From NCBI GenBank assembly GCA_017473865.1, contig JAFUJB010000012.1, positions 17,807 to 81,806 of the forward strand: a DNA stretch of 64,000 nucleotides, given 5' to 3'. The notes beneath the pieces are model-generated. The model did not search any database. It was not told where the DNA came from and worked only from the letters and a program-made list of their open reading frames with translations. Positions 1-8,283 of this stretch are shown piece after piece; positions within the stretch are counted from its first letter, which is position 1; each line of letters opens with the position of its first letter. A program made the translations under genes and the position numbers. Source of the DNA: Clostridia bacterium (GTDB lineage Bacteria; Bacillota; Clostridia; Oscillospirales; CAG-272).

Positions 1-1
1 C

Positions 2-454
2 TATCTCGGCAAGGATATTCCAAACTACGTTTACAGAAAAATGTGGGCAGGTCCTCCCGTACTTAACGGTACTTACGACGTTGAAGAATCGTGTACCGGT
101 ATTATAAGAACTACAGGTCCTACTATCACTATGCACGGAGCTTGGGCGCAAAACATTGGCAAAAATGAAATGTATATTGACTTTATGGGAGACAAGGGCG
201 GCATCAGGCTTGATTACGGCAAGGGCTTTACGTACTACACTGCAAAAGACGGCAAGCTTGTTGAAGAAATACCCGAGGTGGATACGACCTATCTCTTTGA
301 TAAAATGTTCCAAAATGAAATTAATGCTTTTGTTAAATGCGTACAGACGGGTGAAAAGCTTCCCTCTCACATTGACAACGCTATTATCTCTGCAAAAATT
401 CTTCAGGGTATATACGACTCTGCTGAACAGAAAAAAGAAATCAATTTTTCGTAA
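2..454 (+). CDS. Gfo/Idh/MocA family oxidoreductase, C-terminal part (partial)
   Basis: The frame is open from the left edge and ends in TAA at 452-454, so about 150 C-terminal residues are present and the NAD(P)-binding Rossmann part lies outside. What remains looks like the C-terminal alpha/beta substrate domain of sugar/inositol-type dehydrogenases: an ESCTG stretch, a G-W-x-x-N strand segment, GDKGGIRLDYG, and a final helix with a conserved-looking H-I-D-N-A near the end. Members oxidise sugar or cyclitol hydroxyls with NAD(P); the substrate cannot be read from this fragment. It is followed by its own hairpin terminator, so it is not cotranscribed with rarA. Confidence 0.8.
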   Translation, partial: YLGKDIPNYVYRKMWAGPPVLNGTYDVEESCTGIIRTTGPTITMHGAWAQNIGKNEMYIDFMGDKGGIRLDYGKGFTYYTAKDGKLVEEIPEVDTTYLFDKMFQNEINAFVKCVQTGEKLPSHIDNAIISAKILQGIYDSAEQKKEINFS

Positions 455-461
455 TATTTTA

Positions 462-495
462 AAAGCGTATACGGAGAAAACGTATACGCTTTCTT
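462..495 (+). terminator. Rho-independent terminator after the oxidoreductase
   Basis: Perfect 12-bp arms, AAAGCGTATACG at 462-473 and CGTATACGCTTT at 481-492, with a 7-nt loop. The T tract is short (TTTCTTC), so termination may be incomplete. Confidence 0.7.
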
Positions 496-522
496 CATTA
501 AGCGGGTAAAGCCTTTTTTCTG

Positions 523-551
523 TTGACAACCCGATCATAAAAATGTATAAT
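523..551 (+). promoter_or_regulatory. Sigma-A promoter of rarA
   Basis: TTGACA at 523-528, a 17-bp spacer and TATAAT at 546-551: both hexamers match consensus. It lies 28 bp before the GTG start of rarA and after the preceding terminator. Confidence 0.85.
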
Positions 552-579
552 TACTATATATAAAAAGGAGGCGAATATT

Positions 580-1809
580 GTGGGAAATCAGCCATTGGCG
601 GACAGAATAAGACCGCAGTCATTCGATGAGATGGTTGGCCAAAAACACCTTTTCGGTGAAAACGGCGCTATTACAAGAATGGACAAAAATAATTACATAA
701 CCAATATGATCTTCTACGGGCCTCCCGGAACGGGCAAAACGACAGCAGCGAACATTATTGCAAAAAAGAGCGGAATGAAGCTTTTTTCTCTTAATGCAAC
801 GTCTGCCTCTCTTAACGATGTCCGCGATATTATTTCGCAGACGGGAACGCTGTTCGGCTCAAACGGTATTTTGCTCTATCTCGACGAAATACAGTACTTT
901 AACAAGAAACAGCAGCAATCATTGCTTGAATATATGGAAGACGGCAGAATTACTCTTATCGCGTCTACTACCGAAAATCCTTTTTTCTATATTTATAATT
1001 CAATTCTCTCGCGTTCCGCGGTATTTGAATTTAAGTCAGTAACAAAAGAAGAACTTATCCCCGCACTTAAACGGGGACTCGACATTCTTAACACCGAGCA
1101 TAACAAAAATATTAAGGCTTCTGACTCTGCCCTTATGCAGATTGCAAAATGCGCGTCGGGCGACGTCAGACGCTCCCTCAATACGCTTGAAAACGTATAT
1201 ATGACTGCAGACGACGAGATAACCCCCGAGCTTATTGACGCATTTATTCCCGAAGCCTCATCCGTATACGACAGACACGGCGACGCTCACTACGATATGC
1301 TGTCTGCCCTGCAGAAATCAATAAGAGGCTCTGATCCTAACGCGGCGGTATTCTATCTTGCAAAGCTTCTTGAATCGGGAGATATGATATCGGCTTGCAG
1401 ACGCCTTCAGGTCATTGCCAGCGAGGATATCGGACTTGCATATCCGTTAGCGCCCGTTATGGTAAAAAGCTGTATTGACAGTGCCTTTAACGTAGGTATG
1501 CCTGAGGCACGTATACCGCTTGCCAATGCGGCAATTTTTCTGGCTACCTGCCCGAAATCCAACAGCGCATATATGGCTTATGCCCTTGCAAAAGAAGACA
1601 TTGAAAAAGGTAACGGAATTCAGGTTCCGAGACTTTTCCAGAGCAGATACAGCGACGAATACAAATATCCGCACGACTATCCCAACCACTACGTTGAGCA
1701 GAAATATCTGCCCGACGACGCAACCGGAAACTATTATACCTACGGCAATAACAAGCAGGAGCAGGCTGCAAAAGCTTACTGGGATCTGATAAAAAAAACA
1801 CACGGGTAA
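580..1809 (+). CDS. rarA: Replication-associated recombination protein A (RarA/MgsA), AAA+ ATPase
   Basis: A 409-residue AAA+ protein of the clamp-loader type that acts at stalled replication forks. The N-terminus LADRIRPQSFDEMVGQ is typical of RarA. Walker A GPPGTGKT is at residues 47-54, Walker B is in LLYLDEIQYF near residue 105, and sensor I is in IASTTENPFF. The C-terminal half carries the family segment beginning SRRLQ-like (here ACRRLQVIASEDIGLAYP) and the final helical domain used for tetramerisation. The start is GTG at 580, chosen because AAGGAGGCG lies at 565-573. The length is slightly under the usual 420-440. Function is inferred from family; the assignment itself is clear. It is a single-gene unit convergent with sigG. 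Confidence 0.95.
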   Translation: MGNQPLADRIRPQSFDEMVGQKHLFGENGAITRMDKNNYITNMIFYGPPGTGKTTAANIIAKKSGMKLFSLNATSASLNDVRDIISQTGTLFGSNGILLYLDEIQYFNKKQQQSLLEYMEDGRITLIASTTENPFFYIYNSILSRSAVFEFKSVTKEELIPALKRGLDILNTEHNKNIKASDSALMQIAKCASGDVRRSLNTLENVYMTADDEITPELIDAFIPEASSVYDRHGDAHYDMLSALQKSIRGSDPNAAVFYLAKLLESGDMISACRRLQVIASEDIGLAYPLAPVMVKSCIDSAFNVGMPEARIPLANAAIFLATCPKSNSAYMAYALAKEDIEKGNGIQVPRLFQSRYSDEYKYPHDYPNHYVEQKYLPDDATGNYYTYGNNKQEQAAKAYWDLIKKTHG

Positions 1810-1824
1810 CCCCGTGTGTTTTTA
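1795..1824. terminator. Bidirectional terminator between rarA and sigG
   Basis: Stem ACACACGGG (1798-1806) / CCCGTGTGT (1811-1819) with A-rich and T-rich flanks on both sides, so it can end both convergent transcripts. The rarA stop codon (1807-1809) lies in the loop. Confidence 0.85.
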
Positions 1825-2616
1825 TAATTGCTTTCTTATTTTTGCCAAGGCGCTTTTTTCAAGCCTTGACACCTGAGCTTGAGATATTCCGATTTCGTCT
1901 GCAATCTCCATCTGCGTTTTCCCGTTAAAAAAACGCAGATTTATTATTTTCTTTTCACGGTCTCCCAGTTTTCTCATAGCTTCTTTTATTGCAATATCCT
2001 CTATCCAACGGTCGTCGGTGTTTTTTTCGTCCTTTACCTGATCCATAACGTATAACGAGTCTGATGACGAGCCGTCGTTATAAACAGGCTCATAAAGAGA
2101 CATAGGCTCCATAATCGCCTCAAGAGCGTTTACTATCTCCTCTTTCGTATGCTCTTCTCCCGATTCATTTACTTTTTTTGTAATCTCATCAAAAGTCGGC
2201 TCTCTTGACAGCTCTTTTGAAAGTTGTTCTTTTATCTGCAGCGCTTTATACGCAAGATCCTTGAGTGAACGGCTGACTCTGATACTGTTGTTATCCCTCA
2301 AATACCGCTTAACCTCGCCAATTATCATCGGCACAGCATAAGTTGAAAACTTTACATCCAGTTCCGTATTGAAATTATCTACTGCCTTGATAAGCCCGAT
2401 ACAGCCGACCTGAAAAAGATCATCGGCATTCTCGTTTCTATTTGAAAACCGCTGTACGATACTCAGCACCAAACGCAAATTTCCGTCTATCAGCATTTGT
2501 CTTGCATTTTTGTCGCCCTTCGATGCTTTTTTTAGTAATTCTTGCTTTTCATCCGAAGTAAGAGTCTTCAGCTTGGAGGTATTTATTCCGCTGATTTCTA
2601 CCTTATTATAGTACAA
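1822..2616 (-). CDS. sigG: RNA polymerase sporulation sigma factor SigG
   Basis: A 264-residue sigma-70 family factor. The N-terminal KVEISGINTSKL is the hallmark of forespore sigma-G and differs from sigma-F. Region 2 follows (NLRLVLSIVQRF, DDLFQVGCIGLIKAVDNF, VKFSTYAVPMIIGEVKRYLRDNN). Region 3 starts at IRVSRSLKDLAYKA, and region 4 at REKKIINLRFFNGKTQMEIADEIGISQAQVSRLEK contains the helix-turn-helix. Sigma-G drives late forespore genes (small acid-soluble proteins, germination, DNA repair). The start is supported by GGGAGGAAAGG just upstream. The usual spoIIGA-sigE neighbours are absent, so it stands alone here. Its presence argues for a sporulating lineage. Confidence 0.93.
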   Translation of the reverse strand: MYYNKVEISGINTSKLKTLTSDEKQELLKKASKGDKNARQMLIDGNLRLVLSIVQRFSNRNENADDLFQVGCIGLIKAVDNFNTELDVKFSTYAVPMIIGEVKRYLRDNNSIRVSRSLKDLAYKALQIKEQLSKELSREPTFDEITKKVNESGEEHTKEEIVNALEAIMEPMSLYEPVYNDGSSSDSLYVMDQVKDEKNTDDRWIEDIAIKEAMRKLGDREKKIINLRFFNGKTQMEIADEIGISQAQVSRLEKSALAKIRKQL

Positions 2617-2651
2617 TATCCTTTCCTCCCGTATTTTGTAAACCCAAGAAA

Positions 2652-2681
2652 AGTATTGCCTTATGTGTCGGGTAGTTATTC
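2652..2681 (-). promoter_or_regulatory. Possible sigma-F/G-type promoter of sigG
   Basis: On the minus strand GAATA (2681-2677), an 18-bp gap and CAATACT (2658-2652) resemble the GHATR / CATnnTA boxes used by forespore sigma factors. Autoregulation of sigG is known in Bacillus. The -10 match is imperfect and this is only suggestive. The rest of 2617-2863 is A/T-rich and holds no convincing gene. Confidence 0.25.
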
Positions 2682-2863
2682 GCTTTGTAAATTGTAAGAT
2701 ATTTCAAAAAAAGTATATTTTTTATTAATTTTCTTGTTTTTTCATTTGGTGTTGTTGCATAAAAATTGATAAGTTTTTTGAGTTTTAACAGAAATAAAAC
2801 CTCTAATCTATTATTTTTGCCCCGCAATTCTTGGTAATATTGCACAAACTTATCCCATTTTCC

Positions 2864-2892
2864 TTGACACTTTAATATAAATATGGTATAAT
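2864..2892 (+). promoter_or_regulatory. Sigma-A promoter of the secreted C39-like protein
   Basis: TTGACA at 2864-2869, 17-bp spacer, TATAAT at 2887-2892, consensus in both boxes. Confidence 0.85.
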
Positions 2893-2931
2893 TACTGAGT
2901 TATTGGTCAACGAAAACAATAATTTGAAGAG

Positions 2932-4440
2932 GTGATTTTCATTTTACGATTTGATTGTAAAAGAATCTTTCTGTTTATAGTCATCGCAACTTTGGTATCA
3001 GTTTTCTTTATTTTTTCCGCACAGGCATCAGTGTCCCTTTTCTCATCCGCGCTTGATCCGAATGAACTCACAGACGGCGTTTACAATATTGTAAACGTGG
3101 CAACGGGTCAGTATCTTGACGTGTACGATATGAAATATGACAAGAATGGACACGTATATCTCTATAAACAAACAAAGAAAGACGGCCAGGACTTTTATCT
3201 TAAAAGACAGGACGACGGTACGTATATAATCTCTCCCCAAAGCGAAAAAGGTGCATATTCACTTTCGTATGAGCTTGATATTATGGAGGGCGAGTTTATT
3301 ACAAAGAAGGAGAACGTATCAAAACTCAGCAAATTCTCCCTTGTTCAGTCAGAAGAAGATCCTGCCATCTACACCATTAAACCTGCTTGTATGACTGACG
3401 ATAAGCTATGTCTTACGGTGTCAAACACAAAAGGCAAGTATAACTACCGCCTCGCAGGACTCGCTTTAGAAAATAACTCTGCCGAGCAAAAATGGAAGTT
3501 CGTCAAGGTTACGTCCGAATCGTTACAGATTGCAACCGGCTATTTTGACGTGAAACTCGGCAGTACATATGACCTCTACACAAGTATTACTCCCAAGCAT
3601 TTAACCGGAAATATCGTTTACGAAAGCAGCAACCCCGAAATTGCCGACGTTGACAAGACCGGAAAGGTATACGGCATTTCCCCCGGTCAAGCAACTATAA
3701 CGGTAAGCTGCGGTCCGAAATCGGTTTCTACAGTCGTAAATGTTTCCCCGTATACCGCGTACACGTGGTACAGCCAGCATAACATGTATTCGGGCGGTTG
3801 GTATGCAAGTGCCCTCAAAGACCTGAGAATTAATGTAGGAGGCACATCAAAGCTGTTTTTTGCAAACGGTTATAACTCCTCTCCCGACTGGATGGACAGA
3901 GGATGTAAGCTATGCTCAGACGCTATGGTGCTCCACAATCTCGGCGCTGTTTTGACAACCGGATACGATATGAGAAAAGACCTTGAAAACAATCTTGAAG
4001 CAGACCCGTTTACAGTAGCCATTGCAAATATGGGCGTAACAGGTAAAAATCTGCAAAACCGCAGAGTTTGGGCAGACCCCGTAGTTGTCAGTACAGGCAC
4101 GATTGCCCCAAGATTTACCGTTGACGGAAAAGCCGTTACGGTTACAAAATATACAGGAAGATCACTTAAGCACATCAAACAGTTGCTTGAAGAGCATCCC
4201 GAGGGCGTAATCGTCGGAATGTACAATAAGAGTCTTGATTCGACGCACTATTTGGTATTCACAGAATGTCTTAACCCCAATGACCCGAGAGGAAACTACG
4301 AATTCCGCGTATGTGATTCGGCAGCCTCCGATCCAAGCATGGGAGACAACGTTCCATTTAAAGAATGCCTTTCATACAAAAAACAAGGTTACAGATATTC
4401 GTCTATTTTCGGATACTCGGTATACAACGTAGCAGAATAA
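2932..4440 (+). CDS. Secreted protein with ricin-type lectin, Big_2 and C39-like peptidase domains
   Basis: About 500 residues. An N-terminal signal peptide (FLFIVIATLVSVFFIFSAQA) is followed by a ricin-B-like beta-trefoil (about residues 45-195: DGVYNIVNVATGQYLDVYD, then EQKWKFVKV), then a bacterial Ig-like Big_2 domain (SSNPEIADVDKTGKVYGISPGQATITV). The C-terminal domain has a papain/C39-like Cys-His-Asp set: C in DRGCKLCSDAM near residue 324, H in STHYLVF near 439, D in VCDSAA near 461. The likely role is carbohydrate-anchored extracellular proteolysis or peptide cleavage; the substrate is unknown. The start is uncertain: GTG at 2932 overlaps the excellent ribosome site GAGGTGAT (2929-2936), and ATT at 2941 has better spacing. 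Single-gene unit. Confidence 0.8.
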   Translation: MIFILRFDCKRIFLFIVIATLVSVFFIFSAQASVSLFSSALDPNELTDGVYNIVNVATGQYLDVYDMKYDKNGHVYLYKQTKKDGQDFYLKRQDDGTYIISPQSEKGAYSLSYELDIMEGEFITKKENVSKLSKFSLVQSEEDPAIYTIKPACMTDDKLCLTVSNTKGKYNYRLAGLALENNSAEQKWKFVKVTSESLQIATGYFDVKLGSTYDLYTSITPKHLTGNIVYESSNPEIADVDKTGKVYGISPGQATITVSCGPKSVSTVVNVSPYTAYTWYSQHNMYSGGWYASALKDLRINVGGTSKLFFANGYNSSPDWMDRGCKLCSDAMVLHNLGAVLTTGYDMRKDLENNLEADPFTVAIANMGVTGKNLQNRRVWADPVVVSTGTIAPRFTVDGKAVTVTKYTGRSLKHIKQLLEEHPEGVIVGMYNKSLDSTHYLVFTECLNPNDPRGNYEFRVCDSAASDPSMGDNVPFKECLSYKKQGYRYSSIFGYSVYNVAE

Positions 4441-4447
4441 AAATTAA

Positions 4448-4493
4448 CGGCTGTATAGGGCTTTAGAACCCACATACAGCCGCTATTTTTTTG
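4448..4493 (+). terminator. Terminator of the C39-like gene
   Basis: GGCTGTAT...ATACAGCC stem with inner GGG/CCC pairs, then a run of seven T. Confidence 0.8.
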
Positions 4494-4542
4494 CACAAAA
4501 AAATGGCTACACACGGCTCCGCCGGTGTGTAGCCATTTTATT
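4494..4542. terminator. Palindromic bidirectional terminator
   Basis: GGCTACACAC and GTGTGTAGCC arms around GGCTCCGCCG, with A7 on the left and T-rich sequence on the right. It belongs to a recurring class of intergenic palindromes in this window (also near 27.9, 35.1, 43.3, 54.3 and 62.3 kb). Confidence 0.75.
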
Positions 4543-5618
4543 TATCGTTTAAGATTATATACTTCGACGACTTCTCTTACCAGTTCCCTGTTTTCTCCCT
4601 TATAGTATTCTACCCATACCGACGTATCGTCGATCACCTCAACACTCTTAACAAGGTCGTAAATGTTCTCTCTGTCGTTTGTAAAGGGGAGTCTTACTAT
4701 CTTCGCATAGAAGAACTTGTCGTATGCGTCGCGCAGAATAAGCTGTATTTCGTCTTCGTGCAATCTCATATAGGTTATAATATTATATATGAGATAGCCC
4801 GTCGGAACCGTATACTCTTCAGAATATATATTCTTTTGAGGGTTATAATAAACCGTCTTTTCTTCCGTTTCAATCCGAAGAATAGTGTCGGCGTGCTCCG
4901 TAATTACTACGGGTATTTGAGATATTGCTCTCTTTTTTACATTTTCACCCATATGATCATAAAGACGGTACACATACTTCTTGTCGCTTCTAACATACAA
5001 AGTATGGAACTTGCCCTCGCTGATAACTTCTTTTTCATAAGAATCATCAAAAATAAGGTTACTCATTTTGTGAGCATTTTCCCAATAATAAAATTCAAGA
5101 GAATCGCCCGATGACATTTTCTGCATATTCATTGAATATACAAACACCTTGCCGCTTTCATAGGGCATTTCAGCATAGACAACATCCAACACGGGCTGTC
5201 CGTCTTTATCGACTCCAGAGCTTCTTGAGCTAATATCATATATCTCTCTGCCAACAGAAAGGAGCAGATATCTTTTCGAATAGTCAATCTCCGGCAGGTC
5301 TGTTCTTATACCAAGGTAGTCTTTGATCTTAAGCTCGTTTTCCTCATTGGTTATCTGATATATCATAGTATACTCATCTCTGAGCGTATATTCGGCGTAT
5401 TCTTCCTGTGCCGCTATACTTCTCCTGATTATATCAAAATTATAGCTAACCGTACTTTCAAAACTCATACCGTACTTTATTTGGTTGGGAGTTGGAATTT
5501 TTATAGGATCATCTTGCGTTGTTTCGGGTTCACGAAACAACAACAACCCCACAGCAATAATAACAAGTACAAGAGTGATTACAGAAAGCACAATCTCCAG
5601 TTTCCTATCAAGATACAA
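4542..5618 (-). CDS. Unknown membrane-anchored extracytoplasmic protein
   Basis: 358 residues, family not recognised. There is one N-terminal transmembrane helix (IVLSVITLVLVIIAVGLLLF, about residues 9-28) with a short basic cytoplasmic tip, then a linker rich in P, T and D and a soluble domain of alternating beta strands that is probably outside the cell. There is no lipobox and no cysteine pattern. The start TTG is at 5618, preceded by AAGAAAGAGAG. The gene follows alaS by 40 bp on the same strand, so it could be the last gene of that transcription unit. Repeated YxxxY and DE-rich turns are all that can be said about its face. It ends in the bidirectional terminator at 4494-4542. Confidence 0.7.
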   Translation of the reverse strand: MYLDRKLEIVLSVITLVLVIIAVGLLLFREPETTQDDPIKIPTPNQIKYGMSFESTVSYNFDIIRRSIAAQEEYAEYTLRDEYTMIYQITNEENELKIKDYLGIRTDLPEIDYSKRYLLLSVGREIYDISSRSSGVDKDGQPVLDVVYAEMPYESGKVFVYSMNMQKMSSGDSLEFYYWENAHKMSNLIFDDSYEKEVISEGKFHTLYVRSDKKYVYRLYDHMGENVKKRAISQIPVVITEHADTILRIETEEKTVYYNPQKNIYSEEYTVPTGYLIYNIITYMRLHEDEIQLILRDAYDKFFYAKIVRLPFTNDRENIYDLVKSVEVIDDTSVWVEYYKGENRELVREVVEVYNLKR

Positions 5619-5658
5619 AGCGAATCAACTCTCTTTCTTGGTAATCTATTATAACAAA

Positions 5659-8268
5659 TTACTTAAGGTTTTCTTTTACAAATCCTACGATATTTTCAAT
5701 AGCTTCATCTACCTTTGTTGCGTCCTTACCGCCTGATACTGCGCTGTCGGGACGTCCGCCGCCGCTTCCGCCCGTAAAAACGCCAAGCATTCTTGCAAGA
5801 TTCCCTGCATGAGCACCTCTTGCAACTGCGTCCTTACCGCAGCAGGTTACGAAATTCAGCTTTCCGTTTGACACAACCGCAATCGCAACAACAATGTCGG
5901 GATGTTTATCTTTAAGCTTGTCACACGCCTTTCTTGCAACGTCTACGTTCATTTCTTCAGACTTGAGTACTGCTACTTTAATTCCGTCAACGTCGGTCGC
6001 CTGATTATACAAATCGGCAGTCTTTGACTCCGAAAGCTTCGCATTGAGTGCATCTACAGTCTTCTTGGTTTCTTTAAGTTCATTCTGTATCTGCTCAATT
6101 CTCTTGGGAATATCTGAAACGTTATTCGCCTTAAGCTCTTTTGCGGCTGAATTAATAAGAGAATTCTTTTCTGCGATAAGCTCAAGCACTCCTCTGCCGG
6201 TTACGCCTTCAATTCTTCGTGTGCCTGCAGAAACTGACGTTTCAGTAAGTATCTTGAACAATCCGACCTCGGCAGTATTTGAGAGGTGCGTACCTCCGCA
6301 AAGCTCAGTGGAAAAATCCCCCATCTTCACAACGCGTACCGTACTTCCGTACTTTTCACCAAACAGGGCGATCGCGCCCATTGACTTTGCAGTTTCTATA
6401 TCAGTTTCCTTCGTTTCAATTTTTGCCGCCTGAAGTATCCATTCATTTACGGTATTCTCGACCTTTTCGATTTCTTCAGTTGTCAAAGCAGCAAAATGCG
6501 AGAAGTCAAAACGCATTCTGTTTTCGTCAACGTAAGAGCCTGCCTGCTCAATATGATTGCCGAGAACGCTTCTTAATGCCGCCTGAAGCAAGTGGGCTAC
6601 CGAGTGATTTCTTGTAATCGCTCTGCGTCTTTCAACGTCTATGCAAGCTTTTACAATGCTTCCCTCTTTAATCTCTCCGCTTACTTTTTCGCAGATATGC
6701 ATAAATATGCCGTCATGCTTCTTAGTATCAGTTACTCTGTATACAGCATCTCCGCATACGATTTTGCCGGTATCGCCTACCTGACCGCCGCTTTCTGCAT
6801 AGAAAGGAGTTTTGTCGAGTATAAGGGTTACCTTTTCACCGTTTTCAAGAATTGCAAGAACTTTTGCTTCAGCTTCATATTCTGAGTATCCGCAGAAATC
6901 GGTCTTTTCAAACTTTTTTAGTTCATCAAAGTTTTCTGCTGTCCAGCCGAAATCTCCAAGAGCACTTCTAGCTTCTCTTGCCTTTTTCTTCTGTTCATCC
7001 AGAAGCTTTTTAAAGCCCTCGAGATCTATCTCAACTCCCGATTCTTCCGCAATCTCTCTCGTAAGATCAAGCGGAAAACCGTAAGTATCGGAAAGCTTGA
7101 AAACGTCTTCACCCTTGAGTACTTTTTCGTTTTCGCTCTTTGCTTTTTCAATTATTTTAGAAAGCATTTCGAGTCCGCGGTCAACGGTTGCCGCAAAGCT
7201 CTTTTCTTCATTTCTTATAACTGTCTTAATATAGTCGAGCTTTTCGGTAAGCTCGGGATAAGCCGTTACGTTTTCTTTTGCAACAACGTCGCAAAGATCA
7301 GCCAGGAAAAGATCGGTTACACCGAGCATTCTGCCGTGTCTTGCAGCCCTCCTGAGCAGTCTTCTGAGGACGTATCCCCTGCCCTCGTTTGAAGGCATTA
7401 CGCCGTCGCAGATAAGGAACGAAGTGCTTCTGATATGGTCTGTAATTACGCGCAAAGAAATATCCTTTTTCTTATCTTCGCCGTATTTTACGTTTGTAAG
7501 TTCAGATACCTTTGCCATTATATTTTTAACTGTATCGACTTCAAAGAGGTTGTTTACTCCCTGCATAACGCAAGCAAGTCTTTCAAGACCCATACCCGTA
7601 TCAATATTGGGGTTTGCAAGGGGAGTATAAGTTCCCGCACCGTCGCTGTCAAACTGAGTGAATACGAGGTTCCAGAATTCCATAAATCTGTCGCAGTCGC
7701 AACCGGGTTTGCAATCGGGCGAGCCGCATCCGAATTCTTCACCTCTGTCAAAGTGAAGCTCGGAGCAAGGTCCACAGGGTCCGCTTCCTATTTCCCAGAA
7801 GTTGTCGTCTCCGAGTCTTACGATTCTTTCAGCAGGAACACCGACTTTTTTATTCCATATCTCAAAAGCTTCGTCGTCATCTTCATAAATTGTTACCCAG
7901 ATTTTTTCCTCGGGCAGTTCAATAACCTTGGTGCAGAATTCCCAAGCCCAAGTAATGGCCTCTTCTTTAAAGTAATCACCAAACGAGAAGTTACCGAGCA
8001 TTTCAAAGAAAGTACCGTGTCTTGCTGTAATACCGACTCTCTCGATATCGGGTGTGCGGATACACTTCTGGCAGGTGGTCATTCTTTTTTTCGGGGGTTC
8101 TTCTTCGCCCTTGAAATATTTTTTCAAAGGAGCCATACCCGCATTTATGAGCAAGAGAGATTTATCGTCGATGGGCACAAGAGGAAAGCTCTTGTGTCTG
8201 AGATGCTCTTTGCTTTCGTAAAATGATAAAAACGCTTCTCTTAAATCGTTAAGTCCTGTCCATTTCAT
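5659..8268 (-). CDS. alaS: Alanyl-tRNA synthetase
   Basis: An 869-residue class II synthetase charging tRNA-Ala. The N-terminal MKWTGLNDLREAFLSF is the family start. Motif 2 includes MTTCQKCIRTPDIE, followed by ARHGTFFEMLGNFSFGDYFKEEAI. The editing domain has its zinc ligands in HSVAHLL (about residues 556-560) and CGGTH (about 658), and the C-Ala domain ends with GGSGGGRP. ATG at 8268 is chosen over GTG at 8280 because the GTG overlaps the AAGGAG ribosome site (8285-8280) and because homologues begin MKWTG. That ribosome site overlaps the stop codon of the upstream ATPase gene, so alaS appears to be cotranscribed with and possibly translationally coupled to it. No T-box leader can be placed directly before alaS, which is unusual for a Firmicute. 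Confidence 0.97.
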   Translation of the reverse strand: MKWTGLNDLREAFLSFYESKEHLRHKSFPLVPIDDKSLLLINAGMAPLKKYFKGEEEPPKKRMTTCQKCIRTPDIERVGITARHGTFFEMLGNFSFGDYFKEEAITWAWEFCTKVIELPEEKIWVTIYEDDDEAFEIWNKKVGVPAERIVRLGDDNFWEIGSGPCGPCSELHFDRGEEFGCGSPDCKPGCDCDRFMEFWNLVFTQFDSDGAGTYTPLANPNIDTGMGLERLACVMQGVNNLFEVDTVKNIMAKVSELTNVKYGEDKKKDISLRVITDHIRSTSFLICDGVMPSNEGRGYVLRRLLRRAARHGRMLGVTDLFLADLCDVVAKENVTAYPELTEKLDYIKTVIRNEEKSFAATVDRGLEMLSKIIEKAKSENEKVLKGEDVFKLSDTYGFPLDLTREIAEESGVEIDLEGFKKLLDEQKKKAREARSALGDFGWTAENFDELKKFEKTDFCGYSEYEAEAKVLAILENGEKVTLILDKTPFYAESGGQVGDTGKIVCGDAVYRVTDTKKHDGIFMHICEKVSGEIKEGSIVKACIDVERRRAITRNHSVAHLLQAALRSVLGNHIEQAGSYVDENRMRFDFSHFAALTTEEIEKVENTVNEWILQAAKIETKETDIETAKSMGAIALFGEKYGSTVRVVKMGDFSTELCGGTHLSNTAEVGLFKILTETSVSAGTRRIEGVTGRGVLELIAEKNSLINSAAKELKANNVSDIPKRIEQIQNELKETKKTVDALNAKLSESKTADLYNQATDVDGIKVAVLKSEEMNVDVARKACDKLKDKHPDIVVAIAVVSNGKLNFVTCCGKDAVARGAHAGNLARMLGVFTGGSGGGRPDSAVSGGKDATKVDEAIENIVGFVKENLK

Positions 8269-8283
8269 AAGTATATCCACTCC

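Noticed and set aside
2606-2845. 79-codon minus-strand open frame upstream of sigG
   Set aside because: It overlaps the sigG start and its ribosome site, is A/T-driven, has no ribosome site and no family resemblance.
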